Assembly: GCA_003490145.1 (NCBI GenBank)
Contig: QULQ01000020.1
Span: forward strand, 1 to 49,750
DNA: 49,750 nucleotides
Direction of reading: 5' to 3'
Origin: Lachnospiraceae bacterium OM04-12BH
GTDB lineage: Bacteria > Bacillota > Clostridia > Lachnospirales > Lachnospiraceae
This document shows positions 7,950 through 16,975 of the stretch, piece after piece. Every line of letters starts with the position of its first letter. Positions within the stretch are counted from its first letter, which is position 1. The notes below the pieces were generated by a model. That model did not search any database. It was given only the letters and a program-made list of their open reading frames with translations, and had not been told where the DNA came from. Position numbers and translations under genes: made by a program.

Positions 7950-9557
7950 TTAAAATTCTTCTTCCAGAGGATCCTCCTCCGGTTCTTCCTCTTCTTCAAT
8001 CTCGATCTGAATATTATCAGAGATCAGTCTGGTCAGATTCGGGAATACAGCCTCCGGATTTCTGCCAGCCTGTGCATTTTTAATAACAACCTCCATAGCC
8101 TTACCTGCATAACCGGAAAGGTGCTTCTCCAGCTCTTCCTTGTGACCTTCCTGCCTGAAATAATCAAACGGAAGTCCGTCACCGAGAACAACCATAAGCT
8201 TCCCATCCTCCGAGAGGCTGGGATATGCCCCTTTCAGGTAGGTTTTCATAGGATTTGGCAGTTCTGAAATAGCCACAGACCATTTACCTGCCACCATCCT
8301 GATATCCTCCGGGACTGCTTCTGGAAGGGGTGCCTGCGGCTCTGGCTGAGCCGTACTCTGCTGTGGGCTGCTGCCGCCTTTCGCCGGGATCGTCTGTACA
8401 ATACCCTTTTCCAGCTTTTCCTCCAGATCCCGGATCCTCTCTGACAAAGATGATGTATCCACTTCCATCTGGGGTCTGCACAGCTTGATCAGTGCAATCT
8501 CGATCAGTACACGCTTCTGTGCTGCATACCGGATCTGTCCTGAAAGATCGGAAAGCACACGGATATACCGCATGATCCTGTCATAGTCAGTAAGCTCTGC
8601 TTCCTCTTTCAGATGGTTCAGATTATCTGTTGACATATCTATGATATCTTCGATCCCATCTGCTGTTTTAAGAAGCAGCAGGTTTCTCAGATACCAGGTA
8701 AAATCGGTTACAAACTGGGTCAGTTCCCTTCCCTGTACCACCATCTCCTCCAGGATGGCAAGTGTCTTGCTTACATCCTCCTCAAGGACAGCACGGAGCA
8801 GCCTGCTGAACACCTCCGTGTCCACAGCTCCAAGGACATCCAGCACCTTATCATACGTCAGTTCCTGTCCGAAATGAAAGGCAATACACTGGTCAAGAAG
8901 GCTTAGGGCATCCCGCATGGAGCCGTCCGCTGTCTTGGCGATATAGCGGATCGCCTTGTCCTCTATGGGAACCTTCTCAATCCCTGTCAGTTCCCGTATC
9001 CTGTCTGCGATCGTATCGATCGTGATCCTTCTGAAATCATACCGCTGGCACCTTGAAAGGATCGTGATCGGTATCTTATGTACCTCTGTCGTAGCCAGAA
9101 TAAAAATAACATAAGACGGTGGTTCCTCCAGTGTTTTCAGAAGAGCATTAAACGCTCCTATGGAAAGCATATGAACCTCGTCTATGATATAAACCTTATA
9201 TTTTCCTGCCGCTGGAGAATAGGCAACCTCTTCCACGATCTCCCTGATATTGTCCACACCATTATTGGATGCAGCATCAATCTCGATCACATTCATGGAT
9301 GCTCCTGCGGCAATGGCCTTACAGGTCTCACATTCTCCGCATGGACTTCCATCCACCGGGTGCTCACAGTTCACCGCCTTGGCAAAGATCTTGGCAATAG
9401 TGGTCTTACCTGTTCCTCTTGTTCCGCAGAACAGGTAGGCATGACCGATCCTGTCAGCCCTGATCTGGTTTTTCAGGGTCGTTACTATATGCTCCTGTCC
9501 CTTTACATCTTCAAATACTGTGGGACGAAATTTTCTGTAAAGAGCTGTATATGACAT
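7950..9557 (-). CDS. dnaX: DNA polymerase III subunit gamma/tau
   Basis: A 535-residue clamp-loader ATPase. The Walker A is GTRGTGKT (residues 45-52). The zinc module has Cys64, Cys73, Cys76 and Cys79. The DEVH box is at 126-129 and the SRC arginine-finger motif at 168-170. The AAA+ lid and collar domains are followed by a proline-rich linker and a C-terminal tau-like region that ends in an acidic tail (IEIEEEEEPEEDPLEEEF). I saw no obvious A-rich slippery heptamer that would make a short gamma form. The gene is 32 bp downstream of pfk and precedes ybaB-recR. No SRP RNA lies upstream, unlike in some Firmicutes. Confidence 0.97.
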   Translation of the reverse strand: MSYTALYRKFRPTVFEDVKGQEHIVTTLKNQIRADRIGHAYLFCGTRGTGKTTIAKIFAKAVNCEHPVDGSPCGECETCKAIAAGASMNVIEIDAASNNGVDNIREIVEEVAYSPAAGKYKVYIIDEVHMLSIGAFNALLKTLEEPPSYVIFILATTEVHKIPITILSRCQRYDFRRITIDTIADRIRELTGIEKVPIEDKAIRYIAKTADGSMRDALSLLDQCIAFHFGQELTYDKVLDVLGAVDTEVFSRLLRAVLEEDVSKTLAILEEMVVQGRELTQFVTDFTWYLRNLLLLKTADGIEDIIDMSTDNLNHLKEEAELTDYDRIMRYIRVLSDLSGQIRYAAQKRVLIEIALIKLCRPQMEVDTSSLSERIRDLEEKLEKGIVQTIPAKGGSSPQQSTAQPEPQAPLPEAVPEDIRMVAGKWSVAISELPNPMKTYLKGAYPSLSEDGKLMVVLGDGLPFDYFRQEGHKEELEKHLSGYAGKAMEVVIKNAQAGRNPEAVFPNLTRLISDNIQIEIEEEEEPEEDPLEEEF

Positions 9558-9589
9558 TCTGATATTTCCTTCCGGAAGCGTTCCTTCTC

Positions 9590-10663
9590 TTAATCTCCGA
9601 AGCTGATACCAAGAAGCTTGGCCTCCTTGACAATATCAGAATCCGGAGAAACCATTTTCAGCTTTCCTGCCACATCAGCAAGCGGAACCTTCACAATTTC
9701 TCTGTTCTTATATCCAACCATAAATCCGTACTCACCCTTCAGGATCAGTTCTCCTGCTTCTGCACCGAGACGGCTCGCAAATACTCTGTCATAAGGGCAG
9801 GGACTTCCGCCTCTCTGGGTATGTCCTGGTACTGTCACACGTACCTCTCCACCTGTCCTCTTCTGGATCTCATCTGCCAGCTCATAGGAAACGGAAGGAT
9901 ATTTATAACTCTTCATTTTTTCTTTGTATTCTTTTTTGGACAGCTTCGCATCCTCCTTGGAAATGGCTCCCTCAGCCACTGCCAGAATCGTAAAACGGCT
10001 GCCATCCTGGTTTCTCTTTTCGATTGCTTCTATAACCCTGTTAATATCATAGGGAATCTCCGGGATCAGTATAATATCTGCGCCGCCCGCCATACCGGCA
10101 TTCAATGTCAGGAACCCTACCTTGTGTCCCATAACCTCCACAATAAAGGTCCGCCCATGGGAAGATGCTGTTGTATGGATACAGTCAATAGCTTCTGTGG
10201 CAATATTGACAGCACTCTGGAAGCCAAAGGTCATATCTGTTCCCCAGAGGTCATTGTCGATCGTCTTCGGAAGTGTGATCACATTGAGTCCCTCTTCCCT
10301 AAGAAGGTTTGCTGTCTTATGGGTGCCGTTTCCTCCAAGGATAACCAGACAGTCAAGACGCAGCTTATAGTAATTCTGCTTCATGGCTTCTACCTTGTCG
10401 ACGCCGTTCTCATCAGGCTCCCTGATGGTCTTGAACGGAACTCTTGAGCTGCCGAGAATCGTTCCTCCCTTAGTAAGGATACCGGAAAAATCATGTCCGG
10501 CAAGCATACGGAAGTTCCCATAGATCAGTCCCTTATAGCCATCCAGGAAGCCATAAATTTCCACATCTTCATTACTGTTTACGAGGCACTTTACCACACC
10601 CCTCATTGCTGCGTTCAGTGCCTGACAGTCACCGCCGCTCGTTAACATACCGATTCTCTTCAT
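9590..10663 (-). CDS. 6-phosphofructokinase, group III type
   Basis: A 357-residue cytosolic phosphofructokinase making fructose 1,6-bisphosphate. The nucleotide loop is MLTSGGDCQALNA at the N-terminus. The phosphoryl-donor determinants read GGNGT (residues 110-114), where ATP enzymes have GGDG and PPi enzymes GGDD, and PKTIDND (132-138), where ATP enzymes have a Gly and PPi enzymes a Lys. Gly plus Lys is the mixed group III pattern, in which characterised members use ATP or, less often, PPi. The active-site MGHKVGFLTL and PGHTQRGG motifs are intact. It has its own probable promoter and precedes dnaX by 32 bp. Confidence 0.93.
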   Translation of the reverse strand: MKRIGMLTSGGDCQALNAAMRGVVKCLVNSNEDVEIYGFLDGYKGLIYGNFRMLAGHDFSGILTKGGTILGSSRVPFKTIREPDENGVDKVEAMKQNYYKLRLDCLVILGGNGTHKTANLLREEGLNVITLPKTIDNDLWGTDMTFGFQSAVNIATEAIDCIHTTASSHGRTFIVEVMGHKVGFLTLNAGMAGGADIILIPEIPYDINRVIEAIEKRNQDGSRFTILAVAEGAISKEDAKLSKKEYKEKMKSYKYPSVSYELADEIQKRTGGEVRVTVPGHTQRGGSPCPYDRVFASRLGAEAGELILKGEYGFMVGYKNREIVKVPLADVAGKLKMVSPDSDIVKEAKLLGISFGD

Positions 10664-10701
10664 TTGAAAGCCCTTCCTTTCTTTTGGAAAAATACCTTTT
10701 A

Positions 10702-10730
10702 AGTATACCCCATTTACAGCATATCTACAA
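10702..10730 (-). promoter_or_regulatory. Probable promoter of the pfk-dnaX-ybaB-recR block
   Basis: TTGTAG (10725-10730) and TATACT (10702-10707) are separated by 17 bp on the minus strand. The -35 element overlaps the stop codon of the upstream glycosyltransferase. No clear terminator separates the two transcripts, so some readthrough is possible. Confidence 0.45.
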
Positions 10731-11747
10731 CCGCTTTCTCAGATTCCTGTAGGTCCACAGCAGCCTGTAATACAGCATAAACAACAGGGTGGATCTGCTC
10801 TGCAGACGGATCAGCTTTCTTTCCTCTGCATGAACTCTCTCCCCATAATATTTATTTTCCATAAACCCGGGAAACGTCTCTTTCATCTCCCTGTAAAGTG
10901 CTTTCACAAATCCATATTCCTTTTTCTTCACACCAGCCATATAGGAAAACAGGGTATTTACATAAAACAGGGTGGTAAAGCTGCTTTCGATCTCCGGATA
11001 ATACTGCTCCAGATAGTCAAATTCCCTGGCCTCCCTGACCATCACTCTTGCTGCTTCCATGCGGTCCTCGCACCGGCTTTTTGTAATCGTATGCACCGTA
11101 GAGCTGTCATGCTGATAATAGTAATACATGGGCTCCTGGATATATTCAAAATGCTTCGCTCTCAGCATCCAGGAATTACTGATGGCGTTATCCTCATAAA
11201 AAATATGCTCGGGAAAACGGTTGGGATAATCCAGGATGATATGCCTCCTGTAAATCTTCACCACAAGACTGCCGCTGTCCAGAATCAGGGATCGGTATTT
11301 TTCCTCATTCAGGATCCCCGCCTGTGAAGGCTTGTTATTGTGTACGATCTGGCCGATCTGCATGCTGTGCTCTCCGGTCAGATGATAATCACACCCAACC
11401 ATATCCGCACCGGTTTCTTCTGCCTTCTTCAGCAGCTTCTCATAATAATCATCACAGACCCAGTCATCGCTGTCGATAAATCCGATCCATTCGCCCTGCG
11501 CTTTCGCAAGCCCCAGGTTCTTGGCTCCGCCCTGTCTTCGGTTCTCCGGTGAGGCGATCACCTTCACCTTCTCTGGATATTTTCTTTCGTAGCTTCTAAG
11601 GATCTCCAATGATCTGTCCGTCGAACAGTCATCTACTGCTATGATCTCATAGTCCTCTATGGTCTGGTTCACCAGACTGTTCATACAGAAGGAAAGCTTA
11701 TCGCCCTCTGCCATATTATATACCGGTACAATCACACTGAGTAACAT
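10725..11747 (-). CDS. Family 2 glycosyltransferase (GT-A fold)
   Basis: A 340-residue GT2 enzyme. The N-terminal nucleotide-sugar domain opens with LSVIVPVYNM, then AVDDCSTDRS and the metal-binding DSDDW (residues 92-96). The C-terminal 140 residues are helical and basic (ending YRNLRKRL), the usual membrane-peripheral tail of capsule or teichoic-acid glycosyltransferases. There is no transmembrane span. Donor and acceptor are not predictable. It lies about 55 bp downstream of the PseC-like aminotransferase on the same strand. The ATG has AAGAGG close upstream. Confidence 0.88.
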   Translation of the reverse strand: MLLSVIVPVYNMAEGDKLSFCMNSLVNQTIEDYEIIAVDDCSTDRSLEILRSYERKYPEKVKVIASPENRRQGGAKNLGLAKAQGEWIGFIDSDDWVCDDYYEKLLKKAEETGADMVGCDYHLTGEHSMQIGQIVHNNKPSQAGILNEEKYRSLILDSGSLVVKIYRRHIILDYPNRFPEHIFYEDNAISNSWMLRAKHFEYIQEPMYYYYQHDSSTVHTITKSRCEDRMEAARVMVREAREFDYLEQYYPEIESSFTTLFYVNTLFSYMAGVKKKEYGFVKALYREMKETFPGFMENKYYGERVHAEERKLIRLQSRSTLLFMLYYRLLWTYRNLRKRL

Positions 11748-11801
11748 ATCCTCTTGTCTCCGCCCTTATACTGTCTGCCTTTTCGTGTCTCTTACAGCTT
11801 C

Positions 11802-12995
11802 TTAAGCCTTAAAATACTCTGCAATTCTGGTAACTGCCCGGATCACATCCTCTACATCCTGATCAGTCATGGCATAATAAAGAGGAAGGCTGATCTCTTC
11901 TGCATAGAGCTTCTCCGCTTTTGGGCAAAGTCCCCTTTTGTAGCCAAGCTTTTCATAGTAAGGGAAATAATAGGTAGGAATATAATGCACATTACAACAG
12001 ATATTTTCTGCTGCCAGGGCCTCAAAAAACTGCTTTCTGTCAATCGTCAGCTTCTCTGGGCGGATCCGCAGGATATACAGATGCCTTGTGGTATCAGATT
12101 CCGGAATCTCCTGCTGTACAAAAAGCTGCGGCAGCCTGGAAAAAGCCTCATTATAAGCCTTCACAATTGCCTTTCTTCGCTCCATGAATCTCGGAAGCTT
12201 ATTGAGCTGGCTGATAATCAGCGCCGCCTGCATATCCGTCATACGGTAGTTCATCCCAAGTGCGATCTGTTCGTAATACCAGGGGCCATCCGGCTCATGC
12301 TCCATGAGCTTCGGATCTCTGGTAATACCATGGGCACGATATAATAAAAGCTTCTCATAATATTCTTTACTGTTGGTAAGGACTGCACCGCCTTCGCCTC
12401 CTGTTACGGTCTTTACCGGATGAAAGCTCATGGTCGTCATGTCAGCAATGGATCCGTTCATCCTGCCCTTATAGCTGGTGCCGATCACATGGGCGCCATC
12501 CTCGATAAGTACCAGATTATGTTTTCTGCAGTGGGTAAGCAATCTGTCCAATTCCACAGACTGACCCGTAAAGTCAACTGCTACTACGGCCTTTGTTCTC
12601 TCTGTTGTCAGCTTCTCCACATGTGCCGGATCTATGTTATAGGTATTTTCATTGATATCTGCAAAGACAGGCTTTGCCCCACAGTACAGTGCACAGTTTG
12701 CAGAGGCGGCAAAGGTAATCGGTGTAGTGATCACTTCATCTCCCGGCATAACTCCGGCTGCCAGACAGGCAATATGAAGTGCCGCTGTCCCATTGCTGCA
12801 TACAACTGCATATTTTGCTCCCGTTACTTCACACAGCTTTTCTTCCAGTTCCCCGATCTTGGGACCACAGGTCAGATAATCACTTTTCAGCACATCTACA
12901 ACTGCCTGGATATCATCCTCATCAATAAACTGGTGTCCATAAAATATTTTTGTACTGCGGACAGGTTCCCCTCCGCAGATTGCCGGTTTCTCCAT
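11802..12995 (-). CDS. PseC-like DegT/DnrJ/EryC1 sugar-nucleotide aminotransferase
   Basis: A PLP-dependent enzyme of the DegT/DnrJ/EryC1 family, which puts an amino group on a 4-keto (or 3-keto) UDP/dTDP-sugar. Two ATGs are possible. The second (12995, MEKPAICGG) lies 8 nt after AGGAGG, while the first (13001) is only 2 nt away, so 397 residues is preferred. The PLP lysine is in SFHPVKTVTGGEGG (Lys195), with the cofactor-binding SNGTAALH and IEDGAHVIG motifs. Overall it reads most like PseC (pseudaminic acid step 2). No pseB, pseH or other pse gene is in the window. It starts 20 bp after the histidine kinase gene, in a possible Pho transcript. Confidence 0.85.
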   Translation of the reverse strand: MEKPAICGGEPVRSTKIFYGHQFIDEDDIQAVVDVLKSDYLTCGPKIGELEEKLCEVTGAKYAVVCSNGTAALHIACLAAGVMPGDEVITTPITFAASANCALYCGAKPVFADINENTYNIDPAHVEKLTTERTKAVVAVDFTGQSVELDRLLTHCRKHNLVLIEDGAHVIGTSYKGRMNGSIADMTTMSFHPVKTVTGGEGGAVLTNSKEYYEKLLLYRAHGITRDPKLMEHEPDGPWYYEQIALGMNYRMTDMQAALIISQLNKLPRFMERRKAIVKAYNEAFSRLPQLFVQQEIPESDTTRHLYILRIRPEKLTIDRKQFFEALAAENICCNVHYIPTYYFPYYEKLGYKRGLCPKAEKLYAEEISLPLYYAMTDQDVEDVIRAVTRIAEYFKA

Positions 12996-13015
12996 ATTCA
13001 TTGCCTCCTGTTATT

Positions 13016-14383
13016 CTATGACGTCTGCCGGAACCTGGCCTCCCTGATCGCAGGAAATGTTACCGTGATCTCTGTCCCTTCTCCCGGCTCACTCTTTAGT
13101 GCAATTTCCGCATTTAATTTTAACAGAATATGCTTGACGATTGCAAGTCCAAGACCCGTTCCCCCTGTGGATTTGCTTCTACTTTTATCCACCCGGTAAA
13201 AACGCTCGAAGATCCGTTCCTGATGTTCCCTCGGAATACCAATACCGGTATCCTTCACCGTCAGTACTGCCAGATCCAGGCGGTCTTCCACGATCACACT
13301 GACGCTTCCCTTTTCCTTATTGTACCTGATTGCATTATCACACAGGTTGTAAAGCACCTCATCCACCATCTGATGATTAGCTGATATCACTACATTCACG
13401 CCACTCACCGTAAGGGTAACACCATGCTTCTCTGCATTCAGCTGCAGCATATCAACACAGTTTTTTGCACATTCATAAAGATTGACAGGTTCCATAGTCT
13501 CCTGATTTTCTGAATCATCCAGCTCTGACAGACGTATCACGTCATTGATCAGTACCAGGAGTCTTCCTGCATTTTTGTGGATCTCACCACAAAACCGACG
13601 CACCTCCCCCTCTTCTGCGACCATGCCGTTTTCCACAAGCTCTGCATAACCGGAGATCGCTGTCAGTGGTGTCTTCAGTTCATGGGAAACATTGGCTGTA
13701 AATTCCTGCCTGAGCCTTGCATTTTCCAGCACGTCATCCTGCTGTCTCTGAATAGCCTCAATGAAGGGCTTCATTTCTTCATAAGAAGAAACCTCTCCTG
13801 TCTCCCCGCCGCTCTCTGCGATCTGCCGTATAGGACGGATGATCCCTTCTGCCAAATAATACGAAACTATCCCACATACAACCAACAGCGCTGCTACGAT
13901 CAGTAGAAGATACGGCACTGCATATTCCATTACCTTGTAAATACTGTCAGCTTCCCTGGCAACCCGCAGGACAGTCCCATCCTTCAGAAGCATGGCATAA
14001 TAGTAGGTATTTTCATCCAGTGTGGCAGATCTTCGGATCTCAAAGCCACCTCCATCTGTAAGAGCTTCCTGTACTTCCGGCCTGCTCTTATGATTCGAAA
14101 GACCGTCCGCACGCACCTGGGAATCGTACAGCACATCTCCTTCATGGTCTATCACAGTAATACGGATATCCTGTGCACCATTTTCTCCTGTCAGAGGTGC
14201 AAGTGACTTCTCAATATCCTCAGTGCCCTCCAGCAGTCCTGCTGCCATCTGTGCATAGTGTCTGCTATCCTCCAGCACCTGCTTTTTCAGCAGATTATAA
14301 TAAACAGCTACCGTAAGCAAAAGGGTAACCACAATTGCCAGAGTAGCTGTTGCAAATAGTCTGTTATATATTTTTCTCTTCAT
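13016..14383 (-). CDS. PhoR-like sensor histidine kinase
   Basis: A 455-residue membrane kinase. Span 1 is at about residues 13-32. An extracytoplasmic sensor of about 120 residues follows, then span 2 at about 156-177, a short linker and the dimerisation helix with phospho-acceptor His234 in NVSHELKTPLTAISGY. The ATPase domain has the N box (LYNLCDNAIRYN), the G1 box (VKDTGIGIPREH) and the G2 box (GGTGLGLAIVK). The G2 region carries the KSTGGTGLGL form seen in PhoR kinases. It is 12 bp downstream of its response regulator within the pst/pho block, so phosphate sensing is the natural inference. Confidence 0.9.
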   Translation of the reverse strand: MKRKIYNRLFATATLAIVVTLLLTVAVYYNLLKKQVLEDSRHYAQMAAGLLEGTEDIEKSLAPLTGENGAQDIRITVIDHEGDVLYDSQVRADGLSNHKSRPEVQEALTDGGGFEIRRSATLDENTYYYAMLLKDGTVLRVAREADSIYKVMEYAVPYLLLIVAALLVVCGIVSYYLAEGIIRPIRQIAESGGETGEVSSYEEMKPFIEAIQRQQDDVLENARLRQEFTANVSHELKTPLTAISGYAELVENGMVAEEGEVRRFCGEIHKNAGRLLVLINDVIRLSELDDSENQETMEPVNLYECAKNCVDMLQLNAEKHGVTLTVSGVNVVISANHQMVDEVLYNLCDNAIRYNKEKGSVSVIVEDRLDLAVLTVKDTGIGIPREHQERIFERFYRVDKSRSKSTGGTGLGLAIVKHILLKLNAEIALKSEPGEGTEITVTFPAIREARFRQTS

Positions 14384-14395
14384 AGGTATATTCCT

Positions 14396-15070
14396 TTATG
14401 CACTGAAAATATAGCCGACGTTCCGCACTGTCTTGATCAGACTTCCGGTCTCTCCAAGCTTCTGCCTCAGTGTTTTGATATGCATATCAAGGGTTCTTGA
14501 TTCTCCCTCAAAATTAGTACCCCATACCTTTTCCAGGATCTCCTCACGGGATGTCACAATACCCGCATTCGTCATAAGGAGTTTCAAAAGCTCATATTCC
14601 TTAAAGGTAAGCTCGCAGTCTGCCCCTGCCGCTGTAACCTTGTGCTTTTCATCGTCCATACGGACTGTTCCTATTTCAAGCACTCTGCTGTTCTGCTCTC
14701 TGCTTGTCCTTCTCAGAAGAGCCTTCACCCTTGAGATCAACTCCATAATACCAAAAGGCTTTGTCAGGTAATCATCCGCACCGATATCCAGTCCCTTTAC
14801 CTTGTCGATTTCTGTCGTTCTGGCTGTTACCAAGATAATGGGAAGCTCTCTTCCCCTTTTATCCTGACGCAGTTCCCTGACAATATCAAGACCATCTGCA
14901 TCCGGAAGCATCAGATCAAGGAGCAGCAGATCCGGCTGCCTTTCTTCAAATGCCTTTCGGAATTCTCCTGCAGTTTCAAACTCCTGTACTTCATATCCGG
15001 AATTTTTCAGGGCGATCACCTCGATCTCCCTGATATTCTTATCATCCTCAACAATATATACAAATGCCAT
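14396..15070 (-). CDS. PhoB/PhoP-like OmpR-family response regulator
   Basis: A 224-residue two-component regulator. The receiver domain has the acidic pocket (EDD, residues 8-10), phospho-acceptor Asp52 in LLLLDLMLPD, and the conserved Thr and Lys (LVTART, DDYLTKPFG). The C-terminal winged helix is of OmpR/PhoB type (TFKEYELLKLLM ... TLDMHIKTLRQKLG). It lies between a Na/Pi cotransporter gene and its cognate kinase at the end of the pst operon. It most likely binds the three-repeat Pho box upstream of pstS, which would make the operon autoregulated. Confidence 0.93.
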   Translation of the reverse strand: MAFVYIVEDDKNIREIEVIALKNSGYEVQEFETAGEFRKAFEERQPDLLLLDLMLPDADGLDIVRELRQDKRGRELPIILVTARTTEIDKVKGLDIGADDYLTKPFGIMELISRVKALLRRTSREQNSRVLEIGTVRMDDEKHKVTAAGADCELTFKEYELLKLLMTNAGIVTSREEILEKVWGTNFEGESRTLDMHIKTLRQKLGETGSLIKTVRNVGYIFSA

Positions 15071-15085
15071 AACAGTCCCGCCTTT

Positions 15086-16861
15086 CTATGGCAGCTGATA
15101 ACGTTCCTTCAAATGCTTTACCTCTGTCGTGAAGGCAACATTATCCTTACTGGAAATTGCCTCCTGATATTCATGTGCTTCAAAGTTTTCCTCATTGAGC
15201 TGTAACAGGGACAATGCAATATTAGAGCAGTGATCTGATACCCTTTCATAATTAGTTACAATATCTGAAAGGATAAATCCCATTTCAATCGTACATTTCC
15301 CCTTGCGGAGACGTTTCATATGTCTTTTCTTTACTTCTACACTGAGATAATCGATCACTTCTTCCATTGGCTCGATCATGGCAGCCAGCTTCAGGTCTTC
15401 CTCCTGGAACACCAGAACAGAGGTGTTGATGATATCCTTGATCGCACCGGTATAAATACCCAGTTCCTCTCTTGCTTTCCTGGAAAAATCCAGTTCCTTG
15501 GCATGCATTTCCTTCGCTGCTTCCATGATATTGATCGCATGATCCGAAATACGTTCAAAATCACCAATACTGTGAAGCAGTACGGATAAATGCTGACTGT
15601 CTTTTTCAGTCAGGTGGCGGCTTGACAGCTTGACAAGATAAGCACCGATCTCATCCTCATAATGATCTACGATATTTTCAAGCTCCACCACTCTGTCTGC
15701 GGAGGCTTTATCAAACTTGTCCAGCATCTGGATTGCCAGAAACAATGCTTCCCTGGAATAATCTGCCATATCTACCGCTACATTTTTACACTGTTCCAGA
15801 GCAAATCCGGGTGTTGACAGGAAGCGGGTATCCAAGAGCTGGATTTCTTTTCTGGATTTTTCGGCTTCCTTCTCTCTCTCCTCTTCCGTTTCTGGAATCG
15901 TCAGATAAGCCAGCTTTTCAAGGATCCAGGAAACCGGGAAAATAATAATGACTGCTGCCACATTGAATGCAGTATGAATCACAGCAATACCAAGGGCACT
16001 CGCTGCCTCTTCAAGAAACGCAAAGTGGATAAAAGCATTCAGTGCATAAAAAACAGCCATAAATGCTACTGTCTTTATGATATTGTAGTACAGATGGATC
16101 AGGGCTGCCCGCTTGGCATTCTTGCTGGCACCCGCACTGGAGATCAGTGCTGTCACACAGGTTCCTACATTCTGTCCCATGATAATGGGGATCGCCGTAG
16201 CATAACTTACTACACCCGTTGCACACAGCGCCTGCAGGATACCAATAGATGCGGATGAAGACTGGATAACTGCTGTCAGGATCAGACCTACCAGCATACC
16301 CAGTACCGGATTGGAAAACATAAGCAGAATATGTGAAAATTCCGGCTGCTCTGCCAAAGGCTCAACAGCCGTAGACATCGTGTCCATACCAAACATCAGT
16401 ACCGCAAACCCGATCAGGATCGTACCAATATTTTTCTGTCTTTCCTTCTTGCCCATGCTGATCAGACATATACCAATAATTGCCAGGATCGGCGAAAAGG
16501 AAGTAGGCTTCAGAAGCTGCAGGAAAAATCCGGATCCGTTTACATCTGTAAGGCTCAGGATCCAGGCTGTTACTGTTGTTCCTACGTTGGCACCAAGAAT
16601 AACTCCCACAGCCTGTGAGAGTTTCATAATACCGGAATTGACAAATCCGACTACCATGACAGTTGTTGCAGAAGATGACTGGATCACTGCAGTCACACCC
16701 GCGCCCAGAAGCACAGCCATCAGCTTGTTGCTCGTCAGCTTCTCAAGAATGTGCTCCAGTTTACCGCCGGATGCCTTCTTCAGTCCATCACCAAGGACCT
16801 CCATTCCATACAGAAACAGAGCCAGGCCTCCGATCATCGACAGTAACGAAAAAATATCCAT
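15086..16861 (-). CDS. Na/phosphate cotransporter with C-terminal PhoU-like domain
   Basis: The frame opens at 16906, but the ATG at 16861 (MDIFSLLSMIGG) has GGAGG 6 nt upstream and fits the family N-terminus, giving 591 residues. The membrane half carries the two inverted NptA repeats with their signature QSSS motifs at residues 61-64 and 200-203, and multiple spans to about residue 330. The cytoplasmic C-terminal half is PhoU-like helical (SIGDFERISDHAINIMEAAKE). Such proteins move phosphate with Na+. It lies about 115 bp downstream of phoU and 15 bp upstream of the response regulator. The locus therefore encodes both a high-affinity ABC and a secondary phosphate transporter. Confidence 0.9.
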   Translation of the reverse strand: MDIFSLLSMIGGLALFLYGMEVLGDGLKKASGGKLEHILEKLTSNKLMAVLLGAGVTAVIQSSSATTVMVVGFVNSGIMKLSQAVGVILGANVGTTVTAWILSLTDVNGSGFFLQLLKPTSFSPILAIIGICLISMGKKERQKNIGTILIGFAVLMFGMDTMSTAVEPLAEQPEFSHILLMFSNPVLGMLVGLILTAVIQSSSASIGILQALCATGVVSYATAIPIIMGQNVGTCVTALISSAGASKNAKRAALIHLYYNIIKTVAFMAVFYALNAFIHFAFLEEAASALGIAVIHTAFNVAAVIIIFPVSWILEKLAYLTIPETEEEREKEAEKSRKEIQLLDTRFLSTPGFALEQCKNVAVDMADYSREALFLAIQMLDKFDKASADRVVELENIVDHYEDEIGAYLVKLSSRHLTEKDSQHLSVLLHSIGDFERISDHAINIMEAAKEMHAKELDFSRKAREELGIYTGAIKDIINTSVLVFQEEDLKLAAMIEPMEEVIDYLSVEVKKRHMKRLRKGKCTIEMGFILSDIVTNYERVSDHCSNIALSLLQLNEENFEAHEYQEAISSKDNVAFTTEVKHLKERYQLP

Positions 16862-16975
16862 GTTATCCCTCCGGGTCATGCGTAAAAATCTCGCTTTGAT
16901 TCTCATTCTACACTATTTATTCCCATTTGGATATAAAAATTTTCATCCTGCCGTTTTCCGGATATCTTTTCTTTC

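Noticed and set aside
10687..10712. ATAC/GTAT hairpin after the GT2 gene as a terminator
   Set aside because: The stem is only 4 bp of A/T-rich pairs. The same bases are better explained as the pfk -10 region.
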